Positions 11,588 to 26,500 of a stretch of 64,000 nucleotides of DNA are shown piece by piece (position 1 is the first letter of the stretch; every line of letters starts with the position of its first letter). The notes beneath the pieces were generated by a model. That model was not told the DNA's origin. It did no database searches and was given only the letters and a program-made list of their open reading frames with translations. The position numbers and the translations under genes were made by a program. This DNA is from Scilla litardierei (taxonomy: Eukaryota; Streptophyta; Magnoliopsida; Asparagales; Asparagaceae), in contig CM061138.1 in NCBI GenBank assembly GCA_030789695.1, positions 21,028,214-21,092,213 on the forward strand, given 5' to 3'.

Positions 11588-14500
11588 GTAAGTCTCCGTG
11601 GTATACTTTTTTAAAGCCGATCTTAGCAAATAATTCATTTGCATCTTATAGTATAATTGTCAAGATGCAAGATTAATATAATGTTTTCTTGTCATATGTA
11701 GATTACAGTATAATCTGTATATATTATACTTTTAATTTGCCGATTCTTTCACTTATTTTCTGAGTTGGCACGTCTCATCTCTGTTACTAATTACTATCAT
11801 CTTTTTTTTTCTGTAACAAAATGTAACAACCACGAGCATTGTATGGCTCATAATTGTTGGCTCATAACATATTTTATAGAAGCTGTCTGCCAATGCATTT
11901 TCTTGTAAAAATGGATTTTCTAACTGCAACAACATTTATTAATATATATGGGAGGGTCTTCCTTCTTGGATAGTTTTTTTCCCGTTTCTTACATGTGTGT
12001 GGGTTGGACTACAAAATTTCTGTTTATTTTTTTGAATGAAAACTTTACGTTTCCAACAAAAAAATTGTGACCTCAAGTTAAAAATTCATTTCATGGGATG
12101 TGATCTAACCCATTTACGAACAAAATTCCAAATGATTTTGGTATGTTTACCCATGCATCAAATGGAAACAAAATAAATTCTATAATGACCTTAACCCACT
12201 TCATTGTAAATTTTTTTAAAAATTAATTTGTATAATTTTCAGATTTTGTCAATTTTATTTTTTTATAATTTTTAAGAAGTAACATGTTAATACAAAGCCC
12301 GTTTACAAACCCAACTAACCCCACACCTCTCGTAACTCCAACTACCTCATTAACCCCATTAACGTATAATTAATCCTAATTAATTATATATATTAATGAT
12401 AATCTAATTCATCATATATGTATATATACACCCTAAACTTATATAAAAAAACCACAACTCTTTTCTCCAATCACTCCATTAGCCGCCTACCTTCCCATCT
12501 CTCGCTTTCTCTGATCGCCACTTTCAAAAAAACCACATCACTGCCCCTTTCAGCCTCGACCCACTCCCCCGCCACTTTCCCCAAGTCGTCTCTTTCTCCA
12601 TCCACTCCTTGCATTTGTCAGAGTACAAGACCCACGTCCTTTTCATTCGGTTACACCATCGCTGCTTACCTCTCAACTTCTCTCTGGGGTTGACTGTTCG
12701 CGTGAGCCGCTACCCTCTCTTCTCGCAGTCGACCACACCTAAGCTCAGCACATCGCCCTCTTCGAACAAACGTTGGAGATCAAACTTGAGGAAGATTTTC
12801 GTAGCCTGGGATTTTATTTAAAATAATATTAAATAGATAAATGCGTGAAAAAATAAGATTTCCTGGGGTTGCTTACATTTGTTCAACCGATTTAATAGGC
12901 TTGGTTAATTTATGGTTAAATGTTCCGACCTTATGACTGCGAACAACAATTTTTGAACATCTTTGTATCTTAATCAATTAGACTGAAGCATGCTTGTTAT
13001 AATCTAGAAAGAATTAGTGAAGGATTGGTAGGGATGATGATGTGGCATGCCCAATTGGAAGCCCAATCGGGCTTTGGGCATGCCCATTCTCATCCCTACT
13101 CTTATTGACATATTAAGATATTTGGTCAATATGTAGGTTATACACAACTGATTTTTAAGCAAATCATAAATACGTGAAACAGGTGTCACAAAAACCCGAT
13201 GGCAGGCAGCTAAGGACCTCCCGGATGCGGTAAGGGCCTTGGCCAGCTTACGGGCCAGGCGTCTCTCTGACCTGATAACTAGTATCGCCTCCCCGCCCAG
13301 CTCTATCAGCAGGCCACTCAGAAAAGCTACCTCCTGGATGCCATGCTTATATTTGGTCTTTTTAGATCATTTTGACTTGATTTTGTTGCTTGAATAGAAA
13401 CTATTTTGTTATAGAAATTTATATTTTTCTTTTCATTTTTAATAGAGCGTGTCCTAATCGCTGTGGGTTTTGATCTGCATTATACATAAATACATGTGCA
13501 TGTAACTATGTTATAAAATCACAGTATCATCGTGTTCTACTTTTTAAGAATTCAATGTCCTTTTGTCCGTATCATGTTGTATCGATGTCCTGTGTTCATA
13601 TCTATGCCACATAGATGAACGGTACCAATCATCCAAAAAGATATTGTGGAGAGTGAACCTTGTGGAGAGTGCATTGGAGGGAATTTCTTCTTGAGTAGTT
13701 GATGCTCTTGTTACTCGTGTGCATTTGTTTATTGAATACACATGTATCCATTGTTTTACTTGGATGTGCATCGTATCCCTTGTTGGCTTGGATATGCATC
13801 ATATCATAACACAATCTCCAGAATATTTTATGTTTTTTCGTAAGAACTTCTAAATCAGTAATGAGACTGTTGGTATTGAGTGCTGACTAAATATATAGAT
13901 ACAGAAGTAGGAATGCCAACAAATATAGAGTGAATTCCTCTGAAAATCAAAGTGCATGAGGAAGATTGTTGCCTAAATGTTACTTTCAGAAGATTCATCT
14001 TTACAAGAAAAACATTGTCAGATTACTTTTATAAAATATTTGACATGCACAATTTTCTTATATGCTTAGCTCGACTGAATTAGATAATTTAGATTGATAA
14101 ATGTTATTATAAATTAGAAATTATGTGCCCAATAAACAATAAAAATTATTTTACTTAGTATTTTTATAATAGTTAATTAATACTAAATGATACTAATAAA
14201 GATATTGAAATTGTTTGAAAATTTTATTAGTTTTAGAAATGAAATTTGAAGACATAAAATCATGCTTATTTTTTTCTTTTATCTGATTTTGTGGATTCAA
14301 ACAAAATAAATTTAAATAGATCAAAAATAGTTATTAAATAGTTACCACCGCATAAAAACATCCCTCGTGGAGTAGATGTTAATATGAAAAATAGAAACTT
14401 TGTTATAACCATTTTTGTAAATTCAGTGTGATTTACAGATAGATGAATGCATAGGATTGAACATAATAAAATAATAAATTAAAAGATTTTGTTGAATTTG

Positions 14501-17500
14501 TTCATTTGGAACAATATTATTATTATGATCATCACTAAACTTGTTGTGGGGTTCATCATGGCGGGAACCTTTGAAGCTATATTATTCATTTGAGATTATA
14601 ATCCCGAGCAGGAGGAGGATAATGTATTGGCAAGAATGTTAGACCATAAAGAAGCCATCATATCTCATTTAAGTTAGGTCAGCATCTTTTTAGGGTTACA
14701 TGCCTTAGTCTTTATGTTCATACCGATGTCATGCTCTGTGTTGGTACTCCGGAAGAACAAATCTTGATCTTATTGATATATTTGATCAATCTGGATGTTT
14801 TACACGAACTGATTTGATTTCTAAGCATTATATATATACATGAAACCGGTGTCGCGTAAGCCTGACTGCATGCATGTCGATATTTGATGTGCACGCAAAT
14901 ATGTCATGTGGAGTTCGCCTAACGAACTGGTTTACAGATAAATAAGATAAATTGCAATAACATCTATGCAATATATTGCATATTAAAGATCCACAGTGCA
15001 ATTGAATGGTGACATCAGCATTATAGACCAATGTTTTATCAGACGGCTGGCTCACTGTCCTATGTCTGACGCTATAAATGTGCTTGAAATTTGAATAAGC
15101 ATGTAGCCGGCCCCAGATAAACTGTGCATTTTCCTTTGGAAGTTAGTAAAATGAAATTTGCAGCATTGCTGTCTCGGGATTGTGTACTCATCTGGTTTGA
15201 ACGTCAATGCTATTATTTCTACCAAAATGCATTCTCCATATTCATGTCATTGGACATATGAGCAGAAAATGCATTTAACAGAAGAATGACCCTTTAGAAT
15301 GTTGTTATACTTTAGTTTTTATTAACTGGGACAAAAAGAGAAACTAATACCGTTTTGACTATGTCATTGCTGTCTTTTTGACCACATCCTTGCCCCTTCT
15401 ATCTAATTTGTCAAGCTTGCAGATTCTTCCGCAATAATGTTAAGCCCAGTGCTCTAAATATGTGCTGCTTTAATTATGTGCTGAGAATTATATGGTATAT
15501 TCTCTAATGTTAATTTATATGTTACAGCATGATTTTGCTTTGATATGTATGGTTGTGACCAACAGTTAGTCGTTTTAGTCTTGTCTGTTGGTTACATTAT
15601 AGATGCTTTGAGTTGTCTGTGAACTGCGTATGTAAATTGAACATCGATACAAGATACAGTTCACTAAAACATAACTGACAATTTTTGCTCTTGATAGGCC
15701 TTGTTGATCAGATTATACACTCGAGCGAGAACGTGGACATGGTGGAGTTACTCAAGCACCTCCATCCCAAGGTGTATATTCAATGGATGATTTTTCTCCT
15801 TTTTTTATTCTTTCTTCTTTTTTTTGTTTTTGTTCTATTTATATTTATTTCTTTTCATCTTGGGGCTTCTATAGATCCATCGTTCACTTACCAAATTTTT
15901 TTTGCTTTTTCCTTCTAGGTGATGTTAGGAATACCTTTGTTGGAAGGGACCAGCCCTGCTATATGTTTCCCTCGCTATGTTATTGGCTGTGAAGCCATTT
16001 GCTATAGCTACGTCTGGAGCGAGGTTTGGATCAATATGCTTGTGTATACTTAGTAATACATACAGGCATGATATTTCTATTTGATTATGGGCTGAAGAAA
16101 CATCATTTGCTGACCATACTGTAGGCATTTGCTGCCGATTTATTTTCATCGAAATTTAAAGATAATTTACTAAACCAGAATGCTGGCCTCCAGTTAAGAA
16201 ATAAGGTAATGGTGCCACCTTTACAGACTTTGTCTCCAATTTAACCTGTGATATATTGCAGCCTGCACTCTTCTTTGTAATATTATCAACTTTTGGTGTT
16301 TTGAAGAATGAGCCACTTTGTGCTAATCAGCATTCTCCTTGGGAATTTTGTACGATCTCAAGTGTAATTGGGCCCATTTTTTTATTTTATCTTTCAGGAT
16401 TTTAAGTCATGCTCCATTGTTGACCCTGTTTCACTGTAATGTGACAACGGTTCTGTGTAAAACAAATCAAAACCGACATGAAACATTAGGAAAACCGATT
16501 CTCTTAAACTCAGACATCAATATGTAGCAGTGTTGATTGAACATGTGAAACGTTTTTTCCGGCTGTCAAAGAGTCGAATATTTTAGTCTCCCAAACACAA
16601 GAACATCGACACACTTGACACACTTGTGTATATGATTATGAGTTTGCATAAGCTGCACTGGTTGCTCCATGTCTGATAAGTTCGTTAAACTTTTAGCAAT
16701 ACAAAATAGACTTGATCGGGGTTTTATGCTGAATGGGTAAAAGAAAAAATTGGTGGTTTCATTATACTTTTATTACTGGTTTTTTTTTAATTATTACGAA
16801 GTCAGTGTTTCTTATCAACCCAGCTCTCTAGTGTTAGACATGTTCATGAAAAACAGAATCCTAGAGTTTGTGGGTGACAATTGCCTGAAGCGATTCTTGA
16901 TGGCATTGGTAGTTATAGAAAGTTTGGTCCAAAACTCCTTAAAGTTACGAGCATTACTGTATTCGATGCATTGGATAAATGTTGTCAATTAAAACTAAGA
17001 TTGGTTATGGTGTGTATAACTCAAAAAGACGTCATGCCAAGCAAATACTTTGTGAATTGGTGATGAATCTACGCAACTTGGTTTACTGGCAAATAGGAAG
17101 GTCCATCTTATTGGTCAAATATGTTGATGCAACATAAGAGCAAATTCTGAAACTTGCAAGTCTGATAGAGACTATAGCTGAGGATAATATGGTTAAATAT
17201 GTTTGAGGACAATCCATAAAGCTAAAGATCCCACATAACAATGTAGGAAAGAATTCAATTTTCCATGTATTTTGGCACAATGCAGTATCATAGGAAATAT
17301 GATTTCAGTGAACTGCAAATTCTTCCCATGAATATTATATAATTTAATGTAGCCAAAATATATATTTAAATGCTGATGCACCAGGTTATTTCTCATTCTT
17401 TAAATAATAAATGGATAAATAAATAAATAGGTAAAGAAGTATTTATTTAAATGTTGAATAAAGTGTTTGAAATATTGCATCCTTCAGTGCTGCTTTCTTG

Positions 17501-20500
17501 GTCGTGCATGTGGTTTTTCTAGAAATATTATGGCGCAAAAGCTTCCAGTTGTGCGTGTGTGTGTATAGTAAGAATAGGCTCCATTCGGATGGACCAAACA
17601 TGTGAATCCATCCAAGTCAATTTTTAAATTGGGCAATCTAAATAGAAAATCCATTCCGTTGGATGTGTTATACCATCTCTAAACTACATACAAACAAAAT
17701 TTCAAACGATTTGGACATGTTTTACACAGGCATCAAGTCTTGATGCATGGGTAAAACATGTCCAAATCGTTTGAAATTTTGTTTGTATGTAGTTTTGAGA
17801 TGGTAGATCACATCCAACGGAATGGATTTTCTATTTATATTTACCCAATTTAAAAATTGACTTGGATGGATTCGTATTTTTGGTCCATCAGAATGGAACA
17901 TATTCTTACTATATACACACACACACAATGAGGGATGTTTTCGATGACTGGGACATACCTAGTTGGCATGGTTTGTCACATGTGGCGGATGGAGGGGCAT
18001 GCCACCTCATCCCCCACATGGGGGTTGATGGACTCGGTGCAATTTGAGGTGTTGGTGTGGAGAACCCAAACAAAAGTTTACTCCTTCATTTGGAAGCTTG
18101 CCATTGATTTTTCATAATTTTTGAAAATAATTTTCTTTTTTGAAAACCGAAACCACACGCTGAACCGAGCTTTTATTGATGGAAGAGGGAGACATGTGGT
18201 AGGTAGAGAGGGGCAAGGAAAGGTGATGGGCCTCTGGCCCATCAGCCGCAGCCACCCCTGCGGGTTTACACCCGCAGGGTCCCGCGTGTGGGGAGGCCCA
18301 GGCCGCAGCCCCTCTTGGCACCGAGTCCCCCTTGGCCTAGAAGTGGCCGGCCGAATCCCCCTAGTCCTAGGATTGCCTAATCCCCCTAGTACTAGGATTG
18401 CCCTAGTTTCTATTATAAATAGGGGTGAGCCTCTCTTGTATACCTATACTAATTTGATGATTGTTATTTGGTGATTCCATAGGTAGATGAGTGCGGACGT
18501 CCTCTAGGCGTCTTGGGAGGAGAGCACACCTCTTTTGTGCTCAATTATCTTTCTATTTTGCTATTTGTTTTCTAATAAAAATTTCATCTTTGTTAGTTCC
18601 TAACAATTTGGTATCAGAGCGTGTGACGATTCATGGCGGCTTCAACAAGATCACAAGACAAATTTGAGGCGTTGGAGGCGAAATTCACGGGCGAAATTGA
18701 GGCAATCAAAAAGTCGTTGGCGGAAAATGACGAATCCATGGCGAAATTGACTACCTCCATCTCCCAATTGGCGTCAAATCAAGCAAAGCACGACGATCAA
18801 TTCGCACAATTGATGGGAGCCCTAAATCAATTGGCGACGAACCCTAAAGGCGAAGGGAACCCTAATTCGACACCAAAGGCGGCACCTTTGAAGAAGGAGG
18901 AGAAAGAGGCGATTCCTCCCCAAAATCAACCCTATTACGTGGAAGAATTGGACGAGGAAGACGACGAGTAGCCATGGAGGGTGGACTATTGCGAGGAGGT
19001 GCGGCGGAAGGCGATGGAGAGCCAGGGGCGGTGGCCCTAGCCGCCCCCATCGGGAGCTTCACACACATCCAGGAACCCGGCCGGGCCCCCACGTCAGCCA
19101 GGGGACCCGGCCGACGCGGGATGAAGGCGGGGGACTTCCCTCCGCCTTCGTCGGACCCCGGCAAGGGGGCCCAGGCCCTGCCGGGGCTCGACAGGGTCCG
19201 GCGACCCCGCCGGACATCCGGCAGGGCCCGTCGGCCCGGCCAGAGACCCGGCAGGGTCTGTCGCCCCTCCGGCAAGCCCGAAGGGGCCCGACAGCGGCCC
19301 GCCATGGCCTGGAGCCCCCCTGGCAGCCGCCAAGGGGGAGCTGCTCACGGCGGAGCCGCCCAAGGGCAGGGATTGTACTGGCAGCAGCCCGAGGGAGATG
19401 GGACGCACGGACAGCCACCAGATGGAGTTTTTGAGTCCCCGGACAGCGTACGAGGAGGGCTACGGGCAGAATTCGGGAGACTATTTAGACCCTCCGGAGC
19501 GTCGACCAGCAGCAAAGGACCCTTTCTACGACGACGGACGCGGGAGAGATTATTATTCTGACGGTAGGGGTGGCTACGAGGTAGAGTTCGGCGACGCAGG
19601 TTGGAATGATTTTGAGGGCCGGCGTGGAGATCGCCGTGGAGACTAGGGGGTTGCAAAGGATGGCCACCTAGGCGCTACGAGACACTGGACGAGAGGCGGT
19701 AGCATTACCGTCCGCAGCACAGAGAGGAAGGGAGGCCCGAGCAGGGACGTTTTGGAGGAGATTGCAGAGTCCGAAAACTGAAGATGCCGCTCTTTTCTGG
19801 GGAGGATCCACACGCCTGGTTGTTTACCGTAGAGAGATACTTCACGGCACATCACATGACCGAGGCCCAGAAGCTGGAGACGGCGGCCATCTGCATGGAG
19901 GGGCGTGCCTTGGGATGGTTCCAGTGGAAGGAGAGGCGACAGCAGATTAGGAGCTGGGAGGAGCTAAAGGACCTGGTGCTGGAGAAATTCAGAGACCCCC
20001 GTCTGGGGAACTTACACGAGCAGCTGTACGCCCTCAGGCAGGAGGGGCCAGTGCGGGACTATATTGAGAGATTTGAGACACTGACAGGACGTGTTCATGG
20101 CGTGTCGGACGAGTCACTGGAGGGCACCTTTCTGAAGGGGCTGCGCCCCAGTCTGCGAGCAGCGGTGAGACCCTACAAGCCCAGGGGGCTTTCAGAGGTC
20201 ATAGAGATGGCCCAGATGGTAGAGGATGCACAGACCGAGGATAGGCGGGTCCGGAGCAGCTACAGCAGTCAGACTTCGAGGGGCGCCCTATCTGGGGCTG
20301 GAGGAGCAGGTACCCCCGCGGGGGTGATCCAGACGAGCTGGGAGAAGACTGAAGAGAAGAGTAGTGCGCTAGTGACTGGAGGGCAGTTCAGACGCATGAC
20401 GAACGCGGAGATGAGGGAAAAGAGGCAGAAGGGCTTGTGTTTCCGGTGCGATGAGCGGTTTTCGCCAGGCCACCGGTGCGCTGGGCGCAAGCTTCAGGTG

Positions 20501-23500
20501 ATCCTGTTGGAGGACGACGACGGCGAGTCAGATGTCGAGGAGGAGGCCGCAGAGGCAGAGGAGCTGAAGGGCCAGCAGTTGGACGTGGCGGAGGTATCCC
20601 TGAACTCCGTGGTAGGATTCACACCGAACCATACCATGAAGCTGAGGGGCGAGATCGGCGAGCAAGAGGTGACTGTGCTTATTGATAGTGGGGCCACCCA
20701 CAATTTCATTTCCAGGAGGGTAGTGGCACAGCTGGGGCTTTAGCTGACAGATTGCGGCAGTTTTAGCGTGATGATGGGGACAGGAAAGAAGGAGAGCAGC
20801 CGCGGAGTTTGCAGTGGATTGGTGCTGACCATGCAGGGGATACAGCCTATTGCAGACTTTTTACCTCTAGACCTGGGGAGCACCGACGTCATCCTCGGCA
20901 TGACCTGGCTACAGACTTTGGGGGAGATGATCATAAATTGGAAACTACTACGAATGGAGTTTCAGGAGGCGGGGAGAGCAGTGATACTCCAGGGAGACCC
21001 TAGCCTCTGCAGAGTTTTGGTCTCTCTGAAGACCATGTTTAGGACCATCCAGACAGAGGGAGGAGGATACCTAGTAGAGCTGCACTCTTTGACAGATGAG
21101 GGAGGCGCAGAGGCCAGTACAGAGCAGCCCATTCCAGGAGAGGTTCAGCAGCTGATGGACCAGTTTGAGGAAATCTTCCAGGAGCTTCGTGGTCTTCCAC
21201 CACCACGGGACCACGAGCACGCCATTGTTCTACGAGAGTGTGTTTCCCCCATTAGCGTGCGGCCCTACCGATATCCTTAGCATCAGAAGGACGAGATAGA
21301 GAGGATGGTTTTAGAGATGGGGCAGGCAGGGGTGATCCAGCCGAGCGTGAGCCCGTTCTCCAGCCCAGTGTTATTAGTGAAGAAGAAGGATGGTAGTTGG
21401 CGGTTCTGCGTGGACTACAGGGCGCTGAACAAGGAGACGGTCCCTGATAAATTCTCTATACCTGTGATTGATGAGCTCTTGGACGAGCTACATAGAGCAG
21501 CCTAGTTCAGCAAGCTAGATCTTAAGTCCAGCTATCACCAGATACGGATGCGACGGGAGGATGTGCCCAAGACGACGTTCAAGACGCATGAGGGCCACTA
21601 CGAGTTCCTGGGCATGCCCTTTGGGTTGACCAACGCCCCGGTCACCTTTCAGTCCCTCATGAATAAGGTATTCTGTCCCTTTCTCAGGCGATTTGTACTA
21701 GTCTTTTCGACGATATTTTGGTGTACAGTCGTACTTTGGAGGAGCATTTGAACCACCTGCAGGTGGTTTTTCAGGAGCTGCAGTACCACCAGCTATATTT
21801 AAACAGAAAGAAGTGTTTATTCGGACAGCCGCAGGTGGAGTATCTGGGGCACGTAGTATCAGCAGGAGGGGTAGCCGCCGATAGAGCGAAGATAGCGGCC
21901 ATGCTGGACTGGCCTCACCCTACTACTCTCAGATGATTACGAGGCTTCTTTGGCCTTACAGCTTACTACCGCAGATTCGTAGAGGGATATGGGACGATTG
22001 CCTGGCCATTGACGGAGTTATTGAAAAAGGATCAGTTCCACTGGGGGGAGGAGGCGACGACAGCTTTTGAGGCCCTGAAAAGGGTAATGACCACTGTGCC
22101 AGTATTGGTGTTGCCCGACTTCACCAGACCGTTCGTAGTAGAGGCGGACGCATCAGGACATGGGCCGGGAGCAGTACTGATGCAGGAGCAGCGTCCCATA
22201 GCTTACTACAGCCAGGTGTTGACCACGATGGCCCGTTTGCGATCGGTCTATGAGAGGGAGCTGATGACAATAGTGTTGTCTATACAGAAGTGGAGACCAT
22301 ATTTATTGGGACGGAGCTTCATAGTGCGCACGGATCAGCGGAGCTTAAAGTACATGTTAGAGCAGTGGATGGTAGCGGAGGAACATCAGAAGTGGCTGCG
22401 AAAGCTGATGGGCTACAGGTTCGAGATCGAGTACCGCCCGGGATTGGAGAATAAGGCAGCAAATGCGTTATCTCGGCGGGAGGAGGAGGCGGAGTTAGCG
22501 GCAGTTACGGTGTCGATCCTCGAGGATTGGGGCCCATTGCAGCAGGAGGTAGAGCAGGACCCGGAGTTGGCAGCTATACGAGAGGCCCTTTTACATGGGT
22601 CGACTGAGTACCCGGGATATTCTTTGCAGGATGGGCGGCTATTTTACTGGGGGCGGCTGGTGATACCGATGACTTCTACTTTTATACCGACCATCTTCAT
22701 GGAGTTCCACGGCAGTGCTATAGGAGGACATTCTGGAGTCCTCAAGACCTACCAGCGGCTATCACGGAGGTCTACTGGAAGGGGCAGAAGAAGGATGTGA
22801 CCAGGATGGTGGCAGAGTGTGACGTGTGCCAACGTCACAAATACCAGGCCATGTCCCAAGAAGGACTACTACAACCGCTATCTTTGCCAGACAGAGTTTG
22901 GGAGGACCTCTCTATGGACTTCATCGATGGATTGCCAAAGTCGGGTGGTTACAGCGTCATTTTTGTTGTGGTAGACCGCCTCAGCAAATATGCACATTTT
23001 ATCCCGCTTAAGCATCCTTACAGCGATGTTTCAGTGGCAGAGATTTTTGTGAGAGGTGCCATTCGTTTGCATGGCCCGCCGAAGTCCATAGTCTCGGATA
23101 GAGACAAGGTATTCCAGAGCAAGTTTTGACAGGAGCTTTTCAGACTACATGGGACGGCCTTGAAGTGGAGCACAGCTTATCATCCCCAGACTGACGGTCA
23201 GACGGAGGTGGTCAATAGGAGTGTGGAGACTTACCTACGATGCTTCATCTCAGAGAATCCTAAGGAGTGGGCATGTTAGCTGCCGTGGGCAGAATACTGG
23301 TACAATACTTCATATCACACGGCGGTGCAGACTACACCTTTCAGGATTTTGTATGGTAGGGATCCTCCGCACTTACTTCATTACGGTCATGAGACTACTC
23401 TGGTATCAGATGTCGAGCAGTACCTGGCAGAGAGGGACATGATTCTAAAGGAGCTGAAGCTCCACTTGGCGAGGGCTCAGCAGGTGATGAAGGCTCGGGC

Positions 23501-26500
23501 CGACCTACACCGTCGAGACGTACACTTTGAGGTCAGTGATATGGTCTATCTGAAGCTAAGGCCCTACAGGCAGAGGTCGGTGGCTCATAGGAGGAATGAA
23601 AAGTTGGCGCCGAGGTATTTTGGACCTTTCGAGGTCGCGACGAGGATAGTACCGGTGGCCTACAGATTGCGCTTACCCCCAGGATCTACCATTCACCCAG
23701 TCTTTCATGTCTCACAGTTGCGCCAGGCCATTGGCAACCACACCTCTTCCCCTACATTACCAGACCCTTACTGCATACATGGAGGTGAGGATGGAGCCCG
23801 AGTTGCTAAAAGGGTTTCGACAGAGTGACACAGGCGAGAGGTAGGTACTACTGCAGTGGAGAGGCTTACCAGAGCACGACAGCACGTGGGAAGACATGGA
23901 TGATATGGTAGCGCGCTTTCCAGACTTCCACCTTGAGGACAAGGTGGCTCTTGGGGGGAGTATTGATGGGCCTCTGGCCCATCAGCCGCAGCCACCCCTG
24001 CGGGTTTACACCCGCAGGGTCCCGCGTGTGGGGAGGCTCAGGCCGCAGCCCCTTTTGGCACCGAGTCCCCCTTGGCCTAGAAGTGGCCGGCCGAATCCCC
24101 CTAGTCCTAGGATTGCCTAATCCCCCTAGTATTAGGATTGCCTAATCCCCCTAGTACTAGGATTGCCCTAGTTTCTATTATAAATAGGGGGAGCCTCTCT
24201 TGTATACATATGCTAATTTAATGATTGTTATTTGGTGATTCCATAGGTAGACGAGTGCGGACGTCCTCTAGGCGTCTTGGGAGGAGAGCACACCTCTTTT
24301 GTGCTCAATTATCTTTCTATTTTGCTATTTGTTTTCTAATAAAAATTCCATCTTTGTGAGTTCCTAACAAAAGGCTGTTGAGCAACAACGAGGACGATCG
24401 GCCTCGATTCGAAGCGAAGACGCGTCGGATCCTCACGATTTTAGGGCACAGAAAAATTGCGAGGAAGTGACGTGTGTCGTGAGGTGGACTGGTGGAGAGG
24501 AGATGGGAACCTCGGGACTACATTTTTCCTTCTATTCGAGGAACGGCTGTGGGAGAAAGAGAGTCGGCAAACGAGGGCTTTTTGTCGTCGCCTCCGATCG
24601 AGACGCGAGAGAAAGAGAGAGGCGGATTGAACGGGGGAAGGTTGACGTGTGATGCACATGTGGGGGAGTAAGTGGGGAGTGGATAGGCCAATTGGGCCAC
24701 TAGAAACAAAAAGAAAGAAAAAGAAGAGAAAACTGGAGAAAATTGGGCCGGTTTTTATAGAGATGGGCTTTTACATATGACTTAGTCACATATATCATGG
24801 TTAGCATTATATATCTATTATACATTTGACAGTGTTTTTTGAATCCTAGGGCTGACTAGGACAAGCTGACTAGGACAAAGGGGTTGATAGAAAGAGGGCC
24901 AAGATTAAATCGTGGGTAATGAACGGTTGATATTAAACTTTGAGATGAAGTTTAGATTTATTTGCAGATTTGCGGGTCCTATTTGGGTCTTATTTGATTA
25001 AAATTTAATATTAACTCAACCTGTTTGGTTGCGTGACATGGGGGAGAGCAATAGACTTTATGGAAAAGAGCAAGAGGCTTTATTGCGTGACATGGGGAAG
25101 AGGAAGAGACTTTATGGGGGAGATCAACAGCTTTGCCGAACGCTTCCTTTCGTTACCAGAATAAATATCAACATTCATTCAAGCCCTTTGATATCTCTCA
25201 ATGACCTCACCCCCCCCCCCTCTCTTCTCGGTTATAATCACCCCAAGGCAAATCCCCAAATGGCTCGCTTCTTTTGCCCTCCGTCGACCTCCCCTCCCCC
25301 TTCGACGACCTCGATGTCCCTCTCTCCGATCCCCAGCTCCGAGAGACCGCCGCATGCCGCACCACAGGCGGTAAGCCCCTCACCTACATTCCTCAGTCTG
25401 CGGGCACGGTCGGTAAGCCCCAAATCCTATGAGATCTTCGTCGCCGTCGGAATTCCCTCCCCTCCCCCTTCGACGACCTCGTTGTCCCTCTCTCCGATCT
25501 CGAGCACCGAGAGACCGCCGCATGCCGCACCACAGGCGGTAAGCCCCTCACCTACATTCCTCAGTCTGCGGGCACGGTCGGTAAGCCCCAAATCCTACGA
25601 GATCTTCTTCGACATCGGATGAATTCCAAATCCCAAATCCTACATTCCTCAGTCCGAGAGAACCCCCAATTCATCCGACGACGGATAGCAACCAATCAGC
25701 CCGTCGAAGGACACAGTTTAAATCGTCGACGGCTAGCAACCAAATTTTGACGATTTAACCTCATTCTATTTCAACGGATGTAATGTGGACAAAAAGGATA
25801 ATGTAATTTGGTGTATTGTGCTGATCATTCTGATCATTAAGGATAATGTAATGTGAAAAAAAGGATGTAACGTGACAAAATTATTCATGTTGTGTTTCAC
25901 GGTATGACGATCAGAATGATCAGAATGACGATCAGAATGATCATTAAGGATAACTTTACCTGTTGTCAAAATTATTCCAGTTATGACGATTTAACCTCAT
26001 TCTATTTCAACGGTAATGTAATTTGATGTATTGTGCTGATCATTCTGATCATTAAGGAAGGTGCAAGCAAAAGAAGGTGCTAGCAAAAGTAGATTCCTCA
26101 GCACTCCCCAATTTCTGGAGTTTGTTCTTGCTAATACATGTGTTTAATTGTGTTTTTGTTCGCACAAAAGATGGTGTTGTTTCTGAAGATTTTGTTTCAC
26201 AGTGTTTTTTGCTCATAACCCGTGCCAAAATCTTCCCTTCACCAAATTGAATTTTTCCACATGCTTATCTCAGCCTCATTTTGTACTAATTGAATTTTTC
26301 CACATGCTTATCTCAACCTCATTATCTCAGACACCATTTTGTATCTCACATTCATTATCTGCATTCTTCATTATGTAGATAAAATGTGACTAATCAACCA
26401 ATCTCAGCCACCATTTTTGTATCTCACCTTCAATATTTTTGTGCTCTCAAGAGCACGCGAACAAACAACCTCAGCAAGCTTGGAAATTAGCCTTTTATCT

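Larger units (their letters stand above)
11588..15697. other. TOP intron, 4110 bp
   Basis: AT-rich intron. It holds a half copy of a fold-back element (12085-12165), a pyrimidine-rich stretch (12430-12760), a 73-bp palindrome (13029-13101) and a GC-rich island (13195-13340). The open frames in it (for example 12418-12693 and 13544-13771) show no recognisable protein. Confidence 0.7.
18224..24369 (+). mobile_element. Full-length Ty3/gypsy chromovirus, decayed
   Basis: 5' LTR 18224-18605 (382 bp), PBS TGGTATCAGAGC at 18609-18620, gag, protease, RT, RNase H, integrase, chromodomain-like tail, polypurine tract GGGGGGAG at 23953-23960, 3' LTR 23964-24369 (406 bp). Perfect TSD AAAGG at 18219-18223 and 24370-24374. 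The LTRs differ by about nine substitutions plus one 24-bp tandem duplication in the 3' copy. The coding part has at least six stops and several frameshifts, so it cannot make its own proteins. It sits in the last TOP intron in the same direction as the gene. Confidence 0.93.

Noticed and set aside
11330..11676. 102-codon frame as a small gene
   Set aside because: It reads through the TOP exon and both its splice sites; the exon in the correct phase explains the conservation.
12418..12821. Pyrimidine-rich stretch with a 91-codon frame, resembling a 5' UTR and gene start
   Set aside because: Lies between two phase-matched TOP exons, and the encoded peptide resembles nothing.
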